DNA of 64,000 nt from Nautilus pompilius (lineage: Eukaryota > Mollusca > Cephalopoda > Nautilida > Nautilidae): the NCBI GenBank assembly GCA_018389105.1, contig JACATO010000591.1:854501-918500 (forward strand). Direction: 5' to 3'. Within the stretch, counting starts at the first letter, position 1. The number at the start of each line of letters is the position of its first letter. Below the pieces are notes generated by a model. The model saw only the letters and a program-made list of their open reading frames with translations. It did no database searches and had not been told where the DNA came from. Both the position numbers and the translations under genes were made by a program. This document shows positions 26,103-38,100 of this stretch, one piece after another.

Positions 26103-29100
26103 GATAATAATAATAATGTGTAAGATTACTTCGAGAGTTTATGCTGCTTTCTTAGCTCGTCTTCGATTCGTTAAAGAAAATACTTTTTAACTCTCCTTGT
26201 ATCAGTTACCTCCCTTATACAGCCCCCTCCTCCCCTCCCAGCCTCACAGTCGTGTGGTTTGTCGTTACAACAGCCCCTATGCTGAGTAATGCTGATTTGA
26301 AGACTAGAACTTTATTGAAGTTGTGTGTGTATTCATCCGTCTATATTTTTTGGAAATGTGAGAGATGCAACAATTTTGCCAGAAGATATGTACAGACATC
26401 TCCCCCCCATCTCACAAGAACTGCCGACTACATCCTTTCCATCGATGTTTCTCTCGGCAGTTTGTAAGTATCGCTGAGCCGACCGCGTTAGTTTCTCAAC
26501 CGGTCTTTAAGTATTTTGTTTAACTTATCGTATTTCTGGCGTGAAGCCCGATCAACAAGTCAACTGAGTTATGTGACACGTTCCAAACACAGGTCCCTTT
26601 AAGCTGGGTCAAGGAGAAAAGGTTTTCCCGTGTGTCGTGGCGTGGAAGTCCGTTATCGCCGAAATGATTAGTCGTCCACGGCCAGCCTGAGTTTACGAGC
26701 GGCACAGCTTTAGTGTTCTTTCTCGTTGCTCTTCCTCTTCCCGCCGTCGTACAGCAGCCGCCCCATCGTGTACATTTCCTACCTGATAGTTTATTCACAG
26801 ACTGATTAGTTCATCTTCTGCGCGGACTACAGGTGTATATCGAGCATCAGCTGGAGCATTTTCCAGATGGTTTTGCAGTGTCTCATCTTCTGATTCAACA
26901 CGAAAATTAAACGGGCTTTGAGAATTTCCAGTTTTGCTTTCTTTACCCCGTAAAACAGCTTCATGTGTACTACATCAAAATAGAACGGTCGACCATATTG
27001 GATACAATACTTTCCGGTTGTCTGACGTCCCACTCGGAACCATTGTCCAATGTGTATTCTGTTTTTTTCCTGATGGCCAAAAATTAGTTACATACACCTG
27101 TGCATTTATGTGCCAAGCGGTAAGAATGTGACTTCCTGCGCCTCCATGAAAGCCTCTATATCTTTTAAAAGGTGGCGTGGTGAAGGGTCCCTCTGTACCT
27201 TAATGAACTGGCAGTGGGAAAATTGTACAATATTTACTAATTGCTCCTTTTAGGTGTGGGAAATAACTAAGCCACGGTGACTATTGATTTAGCTATACAC
27301 GACGGAAACTGTGCTCTGTATCTTTTCTGAAATCACAATTCTCAAGAGACGAGTCACCTTTTACAGGTAGATTGTTTAAGATTGTCCGTTACTTTTATGA
27401 ACAAATAAACATGATACAATCCAATATCATCATGGTCATCATTACAATAATTGGATTGATCACGTGTAACTGCTGCTGGATCTCGACCAGAGATAGCGCA
27501 GAGTTCTTGCCGCCGCCTTTGATGTTTCTAATTTCTGTTTTGCTAAAAACTTTTTAATATCCATTTTTGAAAAAATGAGGATTAACAAAATATCTAAAAC
27601 AAATACAACTGTAAACCATACTTGATTTGACTTAACTGGGGCATTCAGCTATTGGATAGGAAATTCTTTGCCAATTTTTATAGCCTAGTGGGATCTGAAA
27701 GTCGTTCCTAGTGTTTAGTTCAATTAACCAATGAGAAGTGCAATTAGGGTCACTAACTAACTAATCAAAAGGCAGTTATACTAACCGATTGGTGACCCCT
27801 TCATTTCTTAATTAACCTATCAGTTTGTTTGTCACAACCAGAGAGACGGTTGTTCAGCTATTTACTTTGAATACTCGCGCTCTGTCAGTGCTTATATTGC
27901 TACTCTCTTCCCGGCCTGTGACCTTTTGACCTTCGGCCGGGTGCCGTCAGACTCGTTATTTCTTGTCCGATTCACCACGCACCAGTGAACAAGACGAATC
28001 GGGCAACAACAAAAAAAGAGATGTTTACTATGAAGACCAGAATTTCGGTGACCCTAACTGCTGACTTTTCAGGTGCTTATATCCGGAAATGATAGAGCCT
28101 CGCCAGTGAACGCCTGTTTTAAAAAACACCTGCAGGGCCGCGGTAGACGTGGGTGGGGCGTCCGCTGTACGAAGTCGTCCAGTCGTCTTCACGACAAAGG
28201 GTGAATGCCAACTTTTTTGTTTTTTATTTTTCATTTGAATTTTAATTTATATCATCATAAAGCGCAAGCATATTTAGGTGATTTGTTTTATAGGGAGAGT
28301 TTATAGCAAGTTGACTTCACCAAAGATTGTAATAGATCTAGTAGATGTTTTAATAGCTGAAGACTGTTGGCAGATGCTTAAGTCGTGGTGTAGACGAATT
28401 CTATTATGTTAGGTTGTAAGTACAAGAGCTGAGACCGCCGTGACGTACCCCATGTGTGGTCGATAGTGTTCTCTAGGGCTGAGACCGCCGTGACGTACCC
28501 CATGTGTGGTCGATAGTGTTCTCTAGGGCTGAGACCGCCGTGACGTACCCCATGTGTGGTCGATAGTGTTCTCTAGGGCTGAGACCGCCGTGACGTACCC
28601 CATGTGTGGTCGATAGTGTTCTCTAGGGCTGAGACCGCCGTGACGTACCCCATGTGGGTCGATAGTGTTCTCTAGGGCTGAGACCGCCGTGACGTACCCC
28701 ATGTGTGGTCGATAGTGTTCTCTAGGGCTGAGACCGCCGTGACGTACCCCATGTGTGGTCGATAGTGTTCTCTAGGGCTGAGACCGCTTAGACGTACCTC
28801 ATGTGTGGTCGATAGTGTTCTCTATGGCTGAGACCGTTTAGACGTACCCAATGTGTGGTCGATAGTGTTCTCTAGGGCTGAGACCGCTTAGACGTACCTC
28901 ATGTGTGGTCGATAGTGTTCTCTAGGGCTGAGACCGCTTAGACGTACCTCATGTGTGGTCGATAGTGTTCTCTAGGGCTGAGACCGCCGTGACGTACCCC
29001 ATGTGTGGTCGATAGTGTTCTCTAGGGCTGAGACCGCTGTGACGTACCCCATGTGTGGTCGATAGTGTTCTCTAGGGCTGAGACCGCCGTGACGTACCCC

Positions 29101-32100
29101 ATGTGTGGTCGATAGTGTTCTCTAGGGCTGAGACCGCCGTGACGTACCCCATGTGTGGTCGATAGTGTTCTCTAGGGCTGAGACCGCCGTGACGTACCCC
29201 ATGTGTGGTCGATAGTGTTCTCTAGGGCTGAGACCGCCGTGACGTACTCCATGTGTGGTCGATAGTTGTTCTCTAGGGCTGAGACCGCCGTGACGTACCC
29301 CATGTGTGGTCGATAGTGTTCTCTAGGGCTGAGACCGCCGTGACGTACCCCATGTGTGGTCGATAGTGTTCTCTAGGGCTGAGACCGCCGTGACGTACCC
29401 CATGTGTGGTCGATAGTGTTCTCTAGGGCTGAGACCGCCGTGACGTACCCCATGTGTGGTCGATAGTGTTCTCTAGGGCTGAGACCGCCGTGACGTACCC
29501 CATGTGTGGTCGATAGTGTTCTCTAGGGCTGAGACCGCCGTGACGTACCCCATGTGTGGTCGATAGTGTTCTCTAGGGCTGAGACCGCCGTGACTTACCC
29601 CATGTGTGGTCGATAGTGTTCTCTAGGGCTGAGACCGCCGTGACGTACCCCATGTGTGGTCGATAGTGTTCTCTAGGGCTGAGACCGCCGTGACGTACCC
29701 CATGTGTGGTCGATAGTGTTCTCTAGGGCTGAGACCGCTTAGACGTACCTCATGTGTGGTCGATAGTGTTCTCTAGGGCTGAGACCGTTTAGACGTACCC
29801 AATGTGTGGTCGATAGTGTTCTCTAGGGCTGAGACCGTTTAGACGTACCCAATGTGTGGTCGTTAGTGTTCTCTAGGGCTGAAACCGTTTAGACGTACCC
29901 AATGTGTGGTCGATAGTGTTCTCTAGGGCTGAAACCGCCGTGACGTACCCCATGTGTGGTCGATAGTGTTCTCTAGGGCTGAGACCGCCGTGACGTAACC
30001 CCATGTTTGGTCGATCTATTTTCTCTAGGGCTGAGACCGCCGTGACGTACCCCATGTGTGGTCGATAGTGTTCTCTAGGGCTGAGACCGCCGTGACGTAC
30101 CCCATGTGTGGTCGATTTGTTCTCTAGGGCTGAGACCGCGCGTGACGTACCCCATGTGTGGTCGATAGTTGTTCTCTAGGGCTGAGACCGCCGTGACGTA
30201 ACCCCATGTGTGGTCGATAGTGTTCTCTAGGGCTGAAACCGCCGTGACGTACCCCATGTGTGGTCGATAGTGTTCTCTAGGGCTGAGACCGCGTGACGTA
30301 CCCCATGTGTGGTCGATAGTGTTCTCTAGGGCTGAGACCGCCGTGACGTTCCCATGTGTGGTCGATAGTGTTCTCTAGGGCTGAGACCGCCGTGACGTAC
30401 CCCATGTGTGGTCGATAGTGTTCTCTAGGGCTGAGCCGCCGTGACGTACCCCATGTGTGGTCGATAGTGTTCTCTAGGGCTAGACCGCCGTGACGTACCC
30501 CATGTGTGGTCGATAGTGTTCTCTAGGGCTGAGACCGCCGTGACGTACCCCATGTGTGGTCGATAGTGTTCTCTAGGGCTGAGACCGCCGTGACGTTACC
30601 CCATGTGTGGTCGATAGTGTTCTCTAGGGCTGAGACCGTTTAGACGTACCCAATGTTGTGGTTCGATAGTGTTCTCTAGGGCTAAGACCGCTAGACGTAC
30701 CTCATGTGTGGTCGATAGTGTTCTCTCGGGCTGAGACCGCTTAGAACGTACCTATGTGTTGGTCGATAGTGTTCTCTAGGGCTGAGACCGCCGTGACGTA
30801 CCCCATGTGTGGTCCGATAGTGTTCTCTAGGGCTGAGACCGCCGTGACGTACCCCTGTGTTGTTCGATAGTTTTCTCTAGGGCTGAGACCGCCGTGACGT
30901 ACCCCATGTGTGGTCGATAGTGTTTCTAGGGCTGAGACCGCCGTGACGTACCCCATGTGTGGTCGATAGTGTTCTCTAGGGCTGAGACCGCCGTGACGTA
31001 CCCCATGTGTGGTCGATAGTGTTCTCTAGGGCTGAGACCGCCGTGACGTACCCCATGTGTGGTCGATAGTGTTCTCTAGGGCTGAGAACCGCCGTGACGT
31101 ACCCCATGTGTGGTCGATAGTGTTCTCTAGGGCTGAGACCGCTTAGACGTAACCTCATGTTGTGGTCGATAGTGTTCTCTAGGGCTGAGACCGTTTAGAC
31201 GTACCCAATGTGTGGTCGATAGTATTCTCTAGGGCTGAAACCGTTTAGACGTACCCAATGTGTGGTCGATAGTGTTCTCTAGGGCTGAAACCGCCGTGAC
31301 GTACCCCATGTGTGGTCGATAGTGTTCTCTAGGGCTGAGACCGCCGTGACGTACCCCATGTGTGGTCGATAGTGTTCTCTAGGGCTGAGACCGCCGTGAC
31401 GTACCCCATGTGTGGTCGATAGTGTTCTCTAGGGCTGAGACCGCCGTGACGTACCCCATGTGTGGTCGATAGTGTTCTCTAGGGCTGAGACCGCCGTGAC
31501 GTACCCCATGTGTGGTCGATAGTGTTCTCTAGGGCTGAGACCGCCGTGACGTACCCCATGTGTGGTCGATAGTGTTCTCTAGGGCTGAGACCGCCGTGAC
31601 GTACCCCATGTGTGGTCGATAGTGTTCTCTAGGGCTGAGACCGCCGTGACGTACCCCATGTGTGGTCGATAGTGTTCTCTAGGGCTGAGACCGTTTAGAC
31701 GTACCCCATGTGTGGTCGATAGTGTTCTCTAGGGCTGAGACCGCTTAGACGTACCTCATGTGTGGTCGATAGTGTTCTCTATGGCTGAGACCGTTTAGAC
31801 GTACCCAATGTGTGGTCGATAGTGTTCTGTAGGGCTAAGACCGCTTAGACGTACCTCATGTGTGGTCGATAGTGTTCTCTAGGGCTGAGACCCCCGTGAC
31901 GTACCTCATGTGTGGTCGATAGTGTTCTCTGGGGCTGAGACCGCCGTGACGTACCCCATGTGTGGTCGATAGTGTTCTCTAGGGCTGAGACCGCTGTGAC
32001 GTACCCCATGTGTGGTCGATAGTGTTCTCTAGGGCTGAGACCGTTTAGACGTACCCAATGTGTGGTCGATAGTGTTCTCTAGGGCTGAAACCGTTTAGAC

Positions 32101-35100
32101 GTACCCAATGTGTGGTCGATAGTGTTCTCTAGGGCTGAAACCGTTTAGACGTACCCAATGTGTGGTCGATAGTGTTCGCTAGGGCTGAGACCGTTTAGAC
32201 GTACCCAATGTGTGGTCGATAGTGTTCTCTAGGGCTGAGACCGTTTAGACGTACCCCATGTGTGGTCGATAGTGTTCTCTAGGGCTGAGACCGCCGTGAC
32301 GTACCCCATGTGTGGTCGATAGTGTTCTCTAGGGCTGAAACCGTTTAGACGTACCCAATGTGTGGTCGATAGTGTTCTCTAGGGCTGAGACCGTTTAGAC
32401 GTACCCAATGTGTGGTCGATAGTGTTCTCTAGGGCTGAGACCGTTTAGACGTACCCAATGTGTGGTCGATAGTGTTCTCTAGGGCTGAGACCGTTTAGAC
32501 GTACCCAATGTGTGGTCGATAGTGTTCTCTAGGGCTGAGACCACTTAGACGTACCTCATGTGTGGTCGATAGTGTTCTCTAGGGCTGAGACCGCCGTGAC
32601 GTACCCCATGTGTGGTCGATAGTGTTCTCTAGGGTTGATACTGCCGTGACGTACCCCATGTGTGGTCGATAGTATTCTCTAGGGCTGAGACCGTTTAGAC
32701 GTATCCAATGTGTGGTCGATAGTGTTCTCTAGGGCTGAGACCGTTTAGACGTACCCCATGTGTGGTCGATAGTGTTCTCTAAGGCTGAGACCGCCGTGAC
32801 GTACCCCATGTGTGGTCGATAGTGTTCTCTAGGGCTGAGACCGTTTAGACGTACCCCATGTGGGTCGATAGTGTTCTCTAGGCTGAGACCGCCGTGACGT
32901 ACCCCATGTGTGGTCGATAGTGTTCTCTAGGGCTGAGACCGCCGTGACGTACCCCATGTGTGGTCGATAGTGTTCTCTAGGGCTGAGACCGCCGTGACGT
33001 ACCCCATGTGTGGTCGATAGTGTTCTCTAGGGCTGAGACCGCCGTGACGTACCCCATGTGTGGTCGATAGTGTTCTCTAGGGCTGAGACCGCCGTGACGT
33101 ACCCCATGTGTGGTCGATAGTGTTCTCTAGGGCTGAGACCGCCGTGACGTACCCCATGTGTGGTCGATAGTGTTCTCTAGGGCTGAGACCGTTTAGACGT
33201 ACCCCATGTGTGGTCGATAGTGTTCTCTAGGGCTGAGGACCGCTTAGACGTACCTCATGTGTGGTCGATAGTGTTCTCTATGGCTGAGACCGTTTAGACG
33301 TACCCAATGTGTGGTCGATAGTGTTCTGTAGGGCTAAGACCGCTTAGACGTACCTCATGTGTGGTCGATAGTGTTCTCTAGGGCTGAGACCCCCGTGACG
33401 TACCTCATGTGTGGTCGATAGTGTTCTCTGGGCTGAGACCGCCGTGACGTACCCCATGTGTGGTCGATAGTGTTCTCTAGGGCTGAGACCGCTGTGACGT
33501 ACCCCATGTGTGGTCGATAGTGTTCTCTAGGGCTGAGACCGTTTAGACGTACCCAATGTGTGGTCGATAGTGTTCTCTAGGGCTGAAACCGTTTAGACGT
33601 ACCCAATGTGTGGTCGATAGTGTTCTCTAGGGCTGAAACCGTTTAGACGTACCCAATGTGTGGTCGATAGTGTTCGCTAGGGCTGAGACCGTTTAGACGT
33701 ACCCAATGTGTGGTCGATAGTGTTCTCTAGGGCTGAGACCGTTTAGACGTACCCCATGTGTGGTCGATAGTGTTCTCTAGGGCTGAGACCGCCGTGACGT
33801 ACCCCATGTGTGGTCGATAGTGTTCTCTAGGGCTGAAACCGTTTAGACGTACCCAATGTGTGTCGATAGTGTTCTCTAGGGCTGAGACCGTTTAGACGTA
33901 CCCAATGTGTGGTCGATAGTGTTCTCTAGGGCTGAGACCGTTTAGACGTACCCAATGTGTGGTCGATAGTGTTCTCTAGGGCTGAGACCGTTTAGACGTA
34001 CCCAATGTGTGGTCGATAGTGTTCTCTAGGGCTGAGACCACTTAGACGTACCTCATGTGTGGTCGATAGTGTTCTCTAGGGCTGAGACCGCCGTGACGTA
34101 CCCCATGTGTGGTCGATAGTGTTCTCTAGGGTTGATACTGCCGTGACGTACCCCATGTGTGGTCGATAGTATTCTCTAGGGCTGAGACCGTTTAGACGTA
34201 TCCAATGTGTGGTCGATAGTGTTCTCTAGGGCTGAGACCGTTTAGACGTACCCCATGTGTGGTCGATAGTGTTCTCTAAGGCTGAGACCGCCGTGACGTA
34301 CCCCATGTGTGGTCGATAGTGTTCTCTAGGGCTGAGACCGTTTAGACGTACCCAATGTGTGGTCGATAGTGTTCTCTAGGGCTGAGACCGTTTAGACGTA
34401 CCAATGTGTGTGGTCGATAGTGTTCTCTAGGGCTGAGACCGTTAGACGTACCCAATGTGTGGTCGATAGTGTTCTCTAGGCTGAGACCGTTTAGACGTAC
34501 CCAATGTGTGGTCGATAGTGTTCTCTAGGGCTGAGACTGAGACAGTTTAGACGTACCCAATGTGTGGTCGATAGTGTTCTCTAGGGCTGAGACCGTTTAG
34601 ACGTACCCCATGTGTGGTCGATAGTGTTCTCTAGGGCTGAGACCGTTTAGACGTACCTCATGTGTGGTCGATAGTGTTCTCTAGGGCTGAGACCGCCGTG
34701 ACGTACCTCATGTGTGGTCGATAGTGTTCTCTAGGGCTGAGACCGCCGTGACGTACCCCATGTGTGGTCGATAGTGTTCTCTAGGGTTGATACCGCCGTG
34801 ACGTACCCCATGTGTGGTCGATAGTATTCTCTAGGGCTGAGACCGTTTAGACGTACCCCATGTGTGGTCGATAGTGTTCTCTAGGGCTGAGACCGTTTAG
34901 ACGTACCCCATGTGTGGTCGATAGTGTTCTCTAGGGCTGAGACCGTTTAGACGTACCCCATGTGTGGTCGATAGTGTTCTCTAGGGCTGAGACCGCCGTG
35001 ACGTACCCCATGTGTGGTCGATAGTGTTCTCTAGGGCTGAAACCGTTTAGACGTACCCAATGTGTGGTCGATAGTGTTCTCTAGGGCTGAGACCGTTTAG

Positions 35101-38100
35101 ACGTACCCAATGTGTGGTCGATAGTGTTCTCTAGGGCTGAGACCGTTTAGACGTACCCAATGTGTGGTCGATAGTGTTCTCTAGGGCTGAGACCACTTAG
35201 ACGTACCTCATGTGTGGTCGATAGTGTTCTCTAGGGCTGAGACCGCCGTGACGTACCCTATGTGTGGTCGATAGTGTTCTCTAGGGTTGATACCGCCGTG
35301 ACGTACCCCATGTGTGGTCGATAGTGTTCTCTAGGGCTGAGACCGCCGTGACGTACCCCATGTGTGGTCGATAGTGTTCTCTAGGGCTGAAACCGTTTAG
35401 ACGTACCCAATGTGTGGTCGATAGTGTTCTCTAGGGCTGAGACCGTTTAGACGTACCCAATGTGTGGTCGATAGTGTTCTCTAGGGCTGAGACCGTTTAG
35501 ACGTACCCAATGTGTGGTCGATAGTGTTCTCTAGGGCTGAGACCGTTAGACGTACCCAATGTGTGGTCGATAGTGTTCTCTAGGGCTGAGACCACTTAGA
35601 CGTACCTCATGTGTGGTCGATAGTGTTCTCTAGGGCTGAGACCGCCGTGACGTACCCCATGTGTGGTCGATAGTGTTCTCTAGGGTTGATACTGCCGTGA
35701 CGTACCCCATGTGTGGTCGATAGTATTCTCTAGGCTGAGACCGTTTAGACGTATCCAATGTGTGGTCGATAGTGTTCTCTAGGGCTGAGACCGTTTAGAC
35801 GTACCCCATGTGTGGTCGATAGTGTTCTCTAAGGCTGAGACCGCCGTGACGTACCCCATGTGTGGTCGATAGTGTTCTCTAGGGCTGAGACCGTTTAGAC
35901 GTACCCAATGTGTGGTCGATAGTGTTCTCTAGGGCTGAGACCGTTTAGACGTACCCAATGTGTGGTCGATAGTGTTCTCTAGGGCTGAGACCGTTTAGAC
36001 GTACCCAATGTGTGGTCGATAGTGTTCTCTAGGGCTGAGACAGTTTAGACGTACCCAATGTGTGGTCGATAGTGTTCTCTAGGGCTGAGACCGTTTAGAC
36101 GTACCCAATGTGTGGTCGATAGTGTTCTCTAGGGCTGAGACCGTTTAGACGTACCTCATGTGTGGTCGATAGTGTTCTCTAGGGCTGAGACCGCCGTGAC
36201 GTACCTCATGTGTGGTCGATAGTGTTCTCTAGGGCTGAGACCGCCGTGACGTACCCCATGTGTGGTCGATAGTGTTCTCTAGGGTTGATACCGCCGTGAC
36301 GTACCCCATGTGTGGTCGATAGTATTCTCTAGGGCTGAGACCGTTTAGACGTATCCAATGTGTGGTCGATAGTGTTCTCTAGGGCTGAGACCGTTTAGAC
36401 GTACCCCATGTGTGGTCGATAGTGTTCTCTAGGGCTGAGACCGTTTAGACGTACCCCATGTGTGGTCGATAGTGTTCTCTAGGGCTGAGACCGCCGTGAC
36501 GTACCCCATGTGTGGTCGATAGTGTTCTCTAGGGCTGAAACCGTTTAGACGTACCCAATGTGTGGTCGATAGTGTTCTCTAGGGCTGAGACCGTTTAGAC
36601 GTACCCAATGTGTGGTCGATAGTGTTCTCTAGGGCTGAGACCGTTTAGACGTACCCAATGTGTGGTCGATAGTGTTCTCTAGGGCTGAGACCACTTAGAC
36701 GTACCTCATGTGTGGTCGATAGTGTTCTCTAGGGCTGAGACCGCCGTGACGTACCCTATGTGTGGTCGATAGTGTTCTCTAGGGTTGATACCGCCGTGAC
36801 GTACCCCATGTGTGGTCGATAGTGTTCTCTAGGGCTGAGACCGCCGTGACGTACCCCATGTGTGGTCGATAGTGTTCTCTAGGGCTGAGACCGCCGTCAC
36901 GTATCCCATGTGTGGTCGATAGTGTTCTCTAAAGAGAAGAGTGAAGAATCCTTAATTTATAGAGTACGTACATAATTTATTACATTAAATGCATTAGAAG
37001 CAGAAGCTCATTGAATGTTAAAATATAAAACAAAAGTTGTTTCTCACATATGATTCACATCTGTTACAATCAGTAGCCAGGGTTGCAGTTACTCGCCTCT
37101 TCAGTTGTTCTAGGTTACTTTTCTACCATTGTTGATGGCGCATGTTCCACGTTTGGTTCCTTCCTTTTAAATGTTAGCGAATGTTTTGCCTCTGCACCCG
37201 GTCTTTATTTCTGATTGGAAACCCTTTCCTGCATCCCATTTCTTGTAAATTTCAACATATTTCAGGTTGGATCGTACAGTCGGGGCCAGGGTCTGCACCT
37301 GAAAAAAGAATTTATCAAATTCTACGACAAGCGATACCAAGAGATCTCCAGGGTGGCCGGAATCTGCAACAGCAAGTGTGACTGCGATCTCGGGACCACT
37401 CCCGCTACCAGGACTTCCCAGGGGGGTCGGACTGAACTCGGCTCAGTAAAGGACATCCTTTCAGCTGTTCTCGTCCTGGTCGCCCTCATCTTCCTCGCCA
37501 TTGCCGGCCTCCTCAGTCTCCTCGTCATCCGAAGATGTCTGAAGAAAAGTGAGTGTGGTGATGTGTAACGTGGTACCTTAAAAGATGCGCAGAGAACGTC
37601 GTGTCTTTAAAGGGAAACGCTCTTTTCCTTTTGAGGTGTCTGGGGACGTAGATGGTACAAGGGTGGGGGCTTGGTTTATTTCAAACGAACCATTTCCAAT
37701 ACGCGCTAGTGGGTCAGAGAGGGTTTTTTTTTTAAAGGGGTTAATAGGCACAGCGAGAACGCGAAGCGATGTTTGTCTCAAGATCGAACGCGAAGACCTC
37801 AAACGATCATTGGCAGTCGATTGTTTTCTGTTGATCAGGGAGTTCGAGTACTGGTTCTGGATACTCTCTTATCTCTATTTAAAGTTTAATATTACCGAAG
37901 GGTGGCTATACCGGGGCTATTATTACGTTACAGCAGGATGGGTACATCGGGGTTCAGTATTACGTGCTATACTCTTACTCTGGGATTACTTGTATGTAAC
38001 TTTACCTCTGTACTGGATAAAACTGCTAGCAAACTTTTAAAAAGGGGGTTTCTGTTGTAAATGAGGTCATCAAAATAAAATGTATGCAACACGAAGTCTA

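Larger units (their letters stand above)
24394..28426 (+). other. Left part of VFT intron 5, no exon found
   Basis: Intron sequence between the exon that encodes the second VFT domain and the 50-bp array. The intron starts GTAAGT directly after the exon. Reading through would add about 88 residues without a membrane helix, to a stop at 24655-24657. Apart from two simple repeats, no coding exon, RNA gene or transposon could be supported, and no trace of a seven-helix domain was found. Confidence 0.5.

Noticed and set aside
29873-31158. Minus-strand frames of 60-71 codons in the 50-bp array
   Set aside because: They arise only where indels shift the repeat frame; there is no independent coding signal.
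28427-36931. Array that superficially resembles a CRISPR locus
   Set aside because: The whole 50-bp unit repeats; there are no unique spacers, no cas genes, and it lies in an animal intron.
24394-37265. Search for a hidden seven-helix domain in the long VFT intron
   Set aside because: No exon-like open frame with several hydrophobic helices was seen; 8.5 kb of the intron is satellite.
37585-38040. 151-codon frame in VFT intron 6
   Set aside because: It lies between a good donor (37549) and a good acceptor (38447), resembles no family, and contains a short diverged internal duplication.
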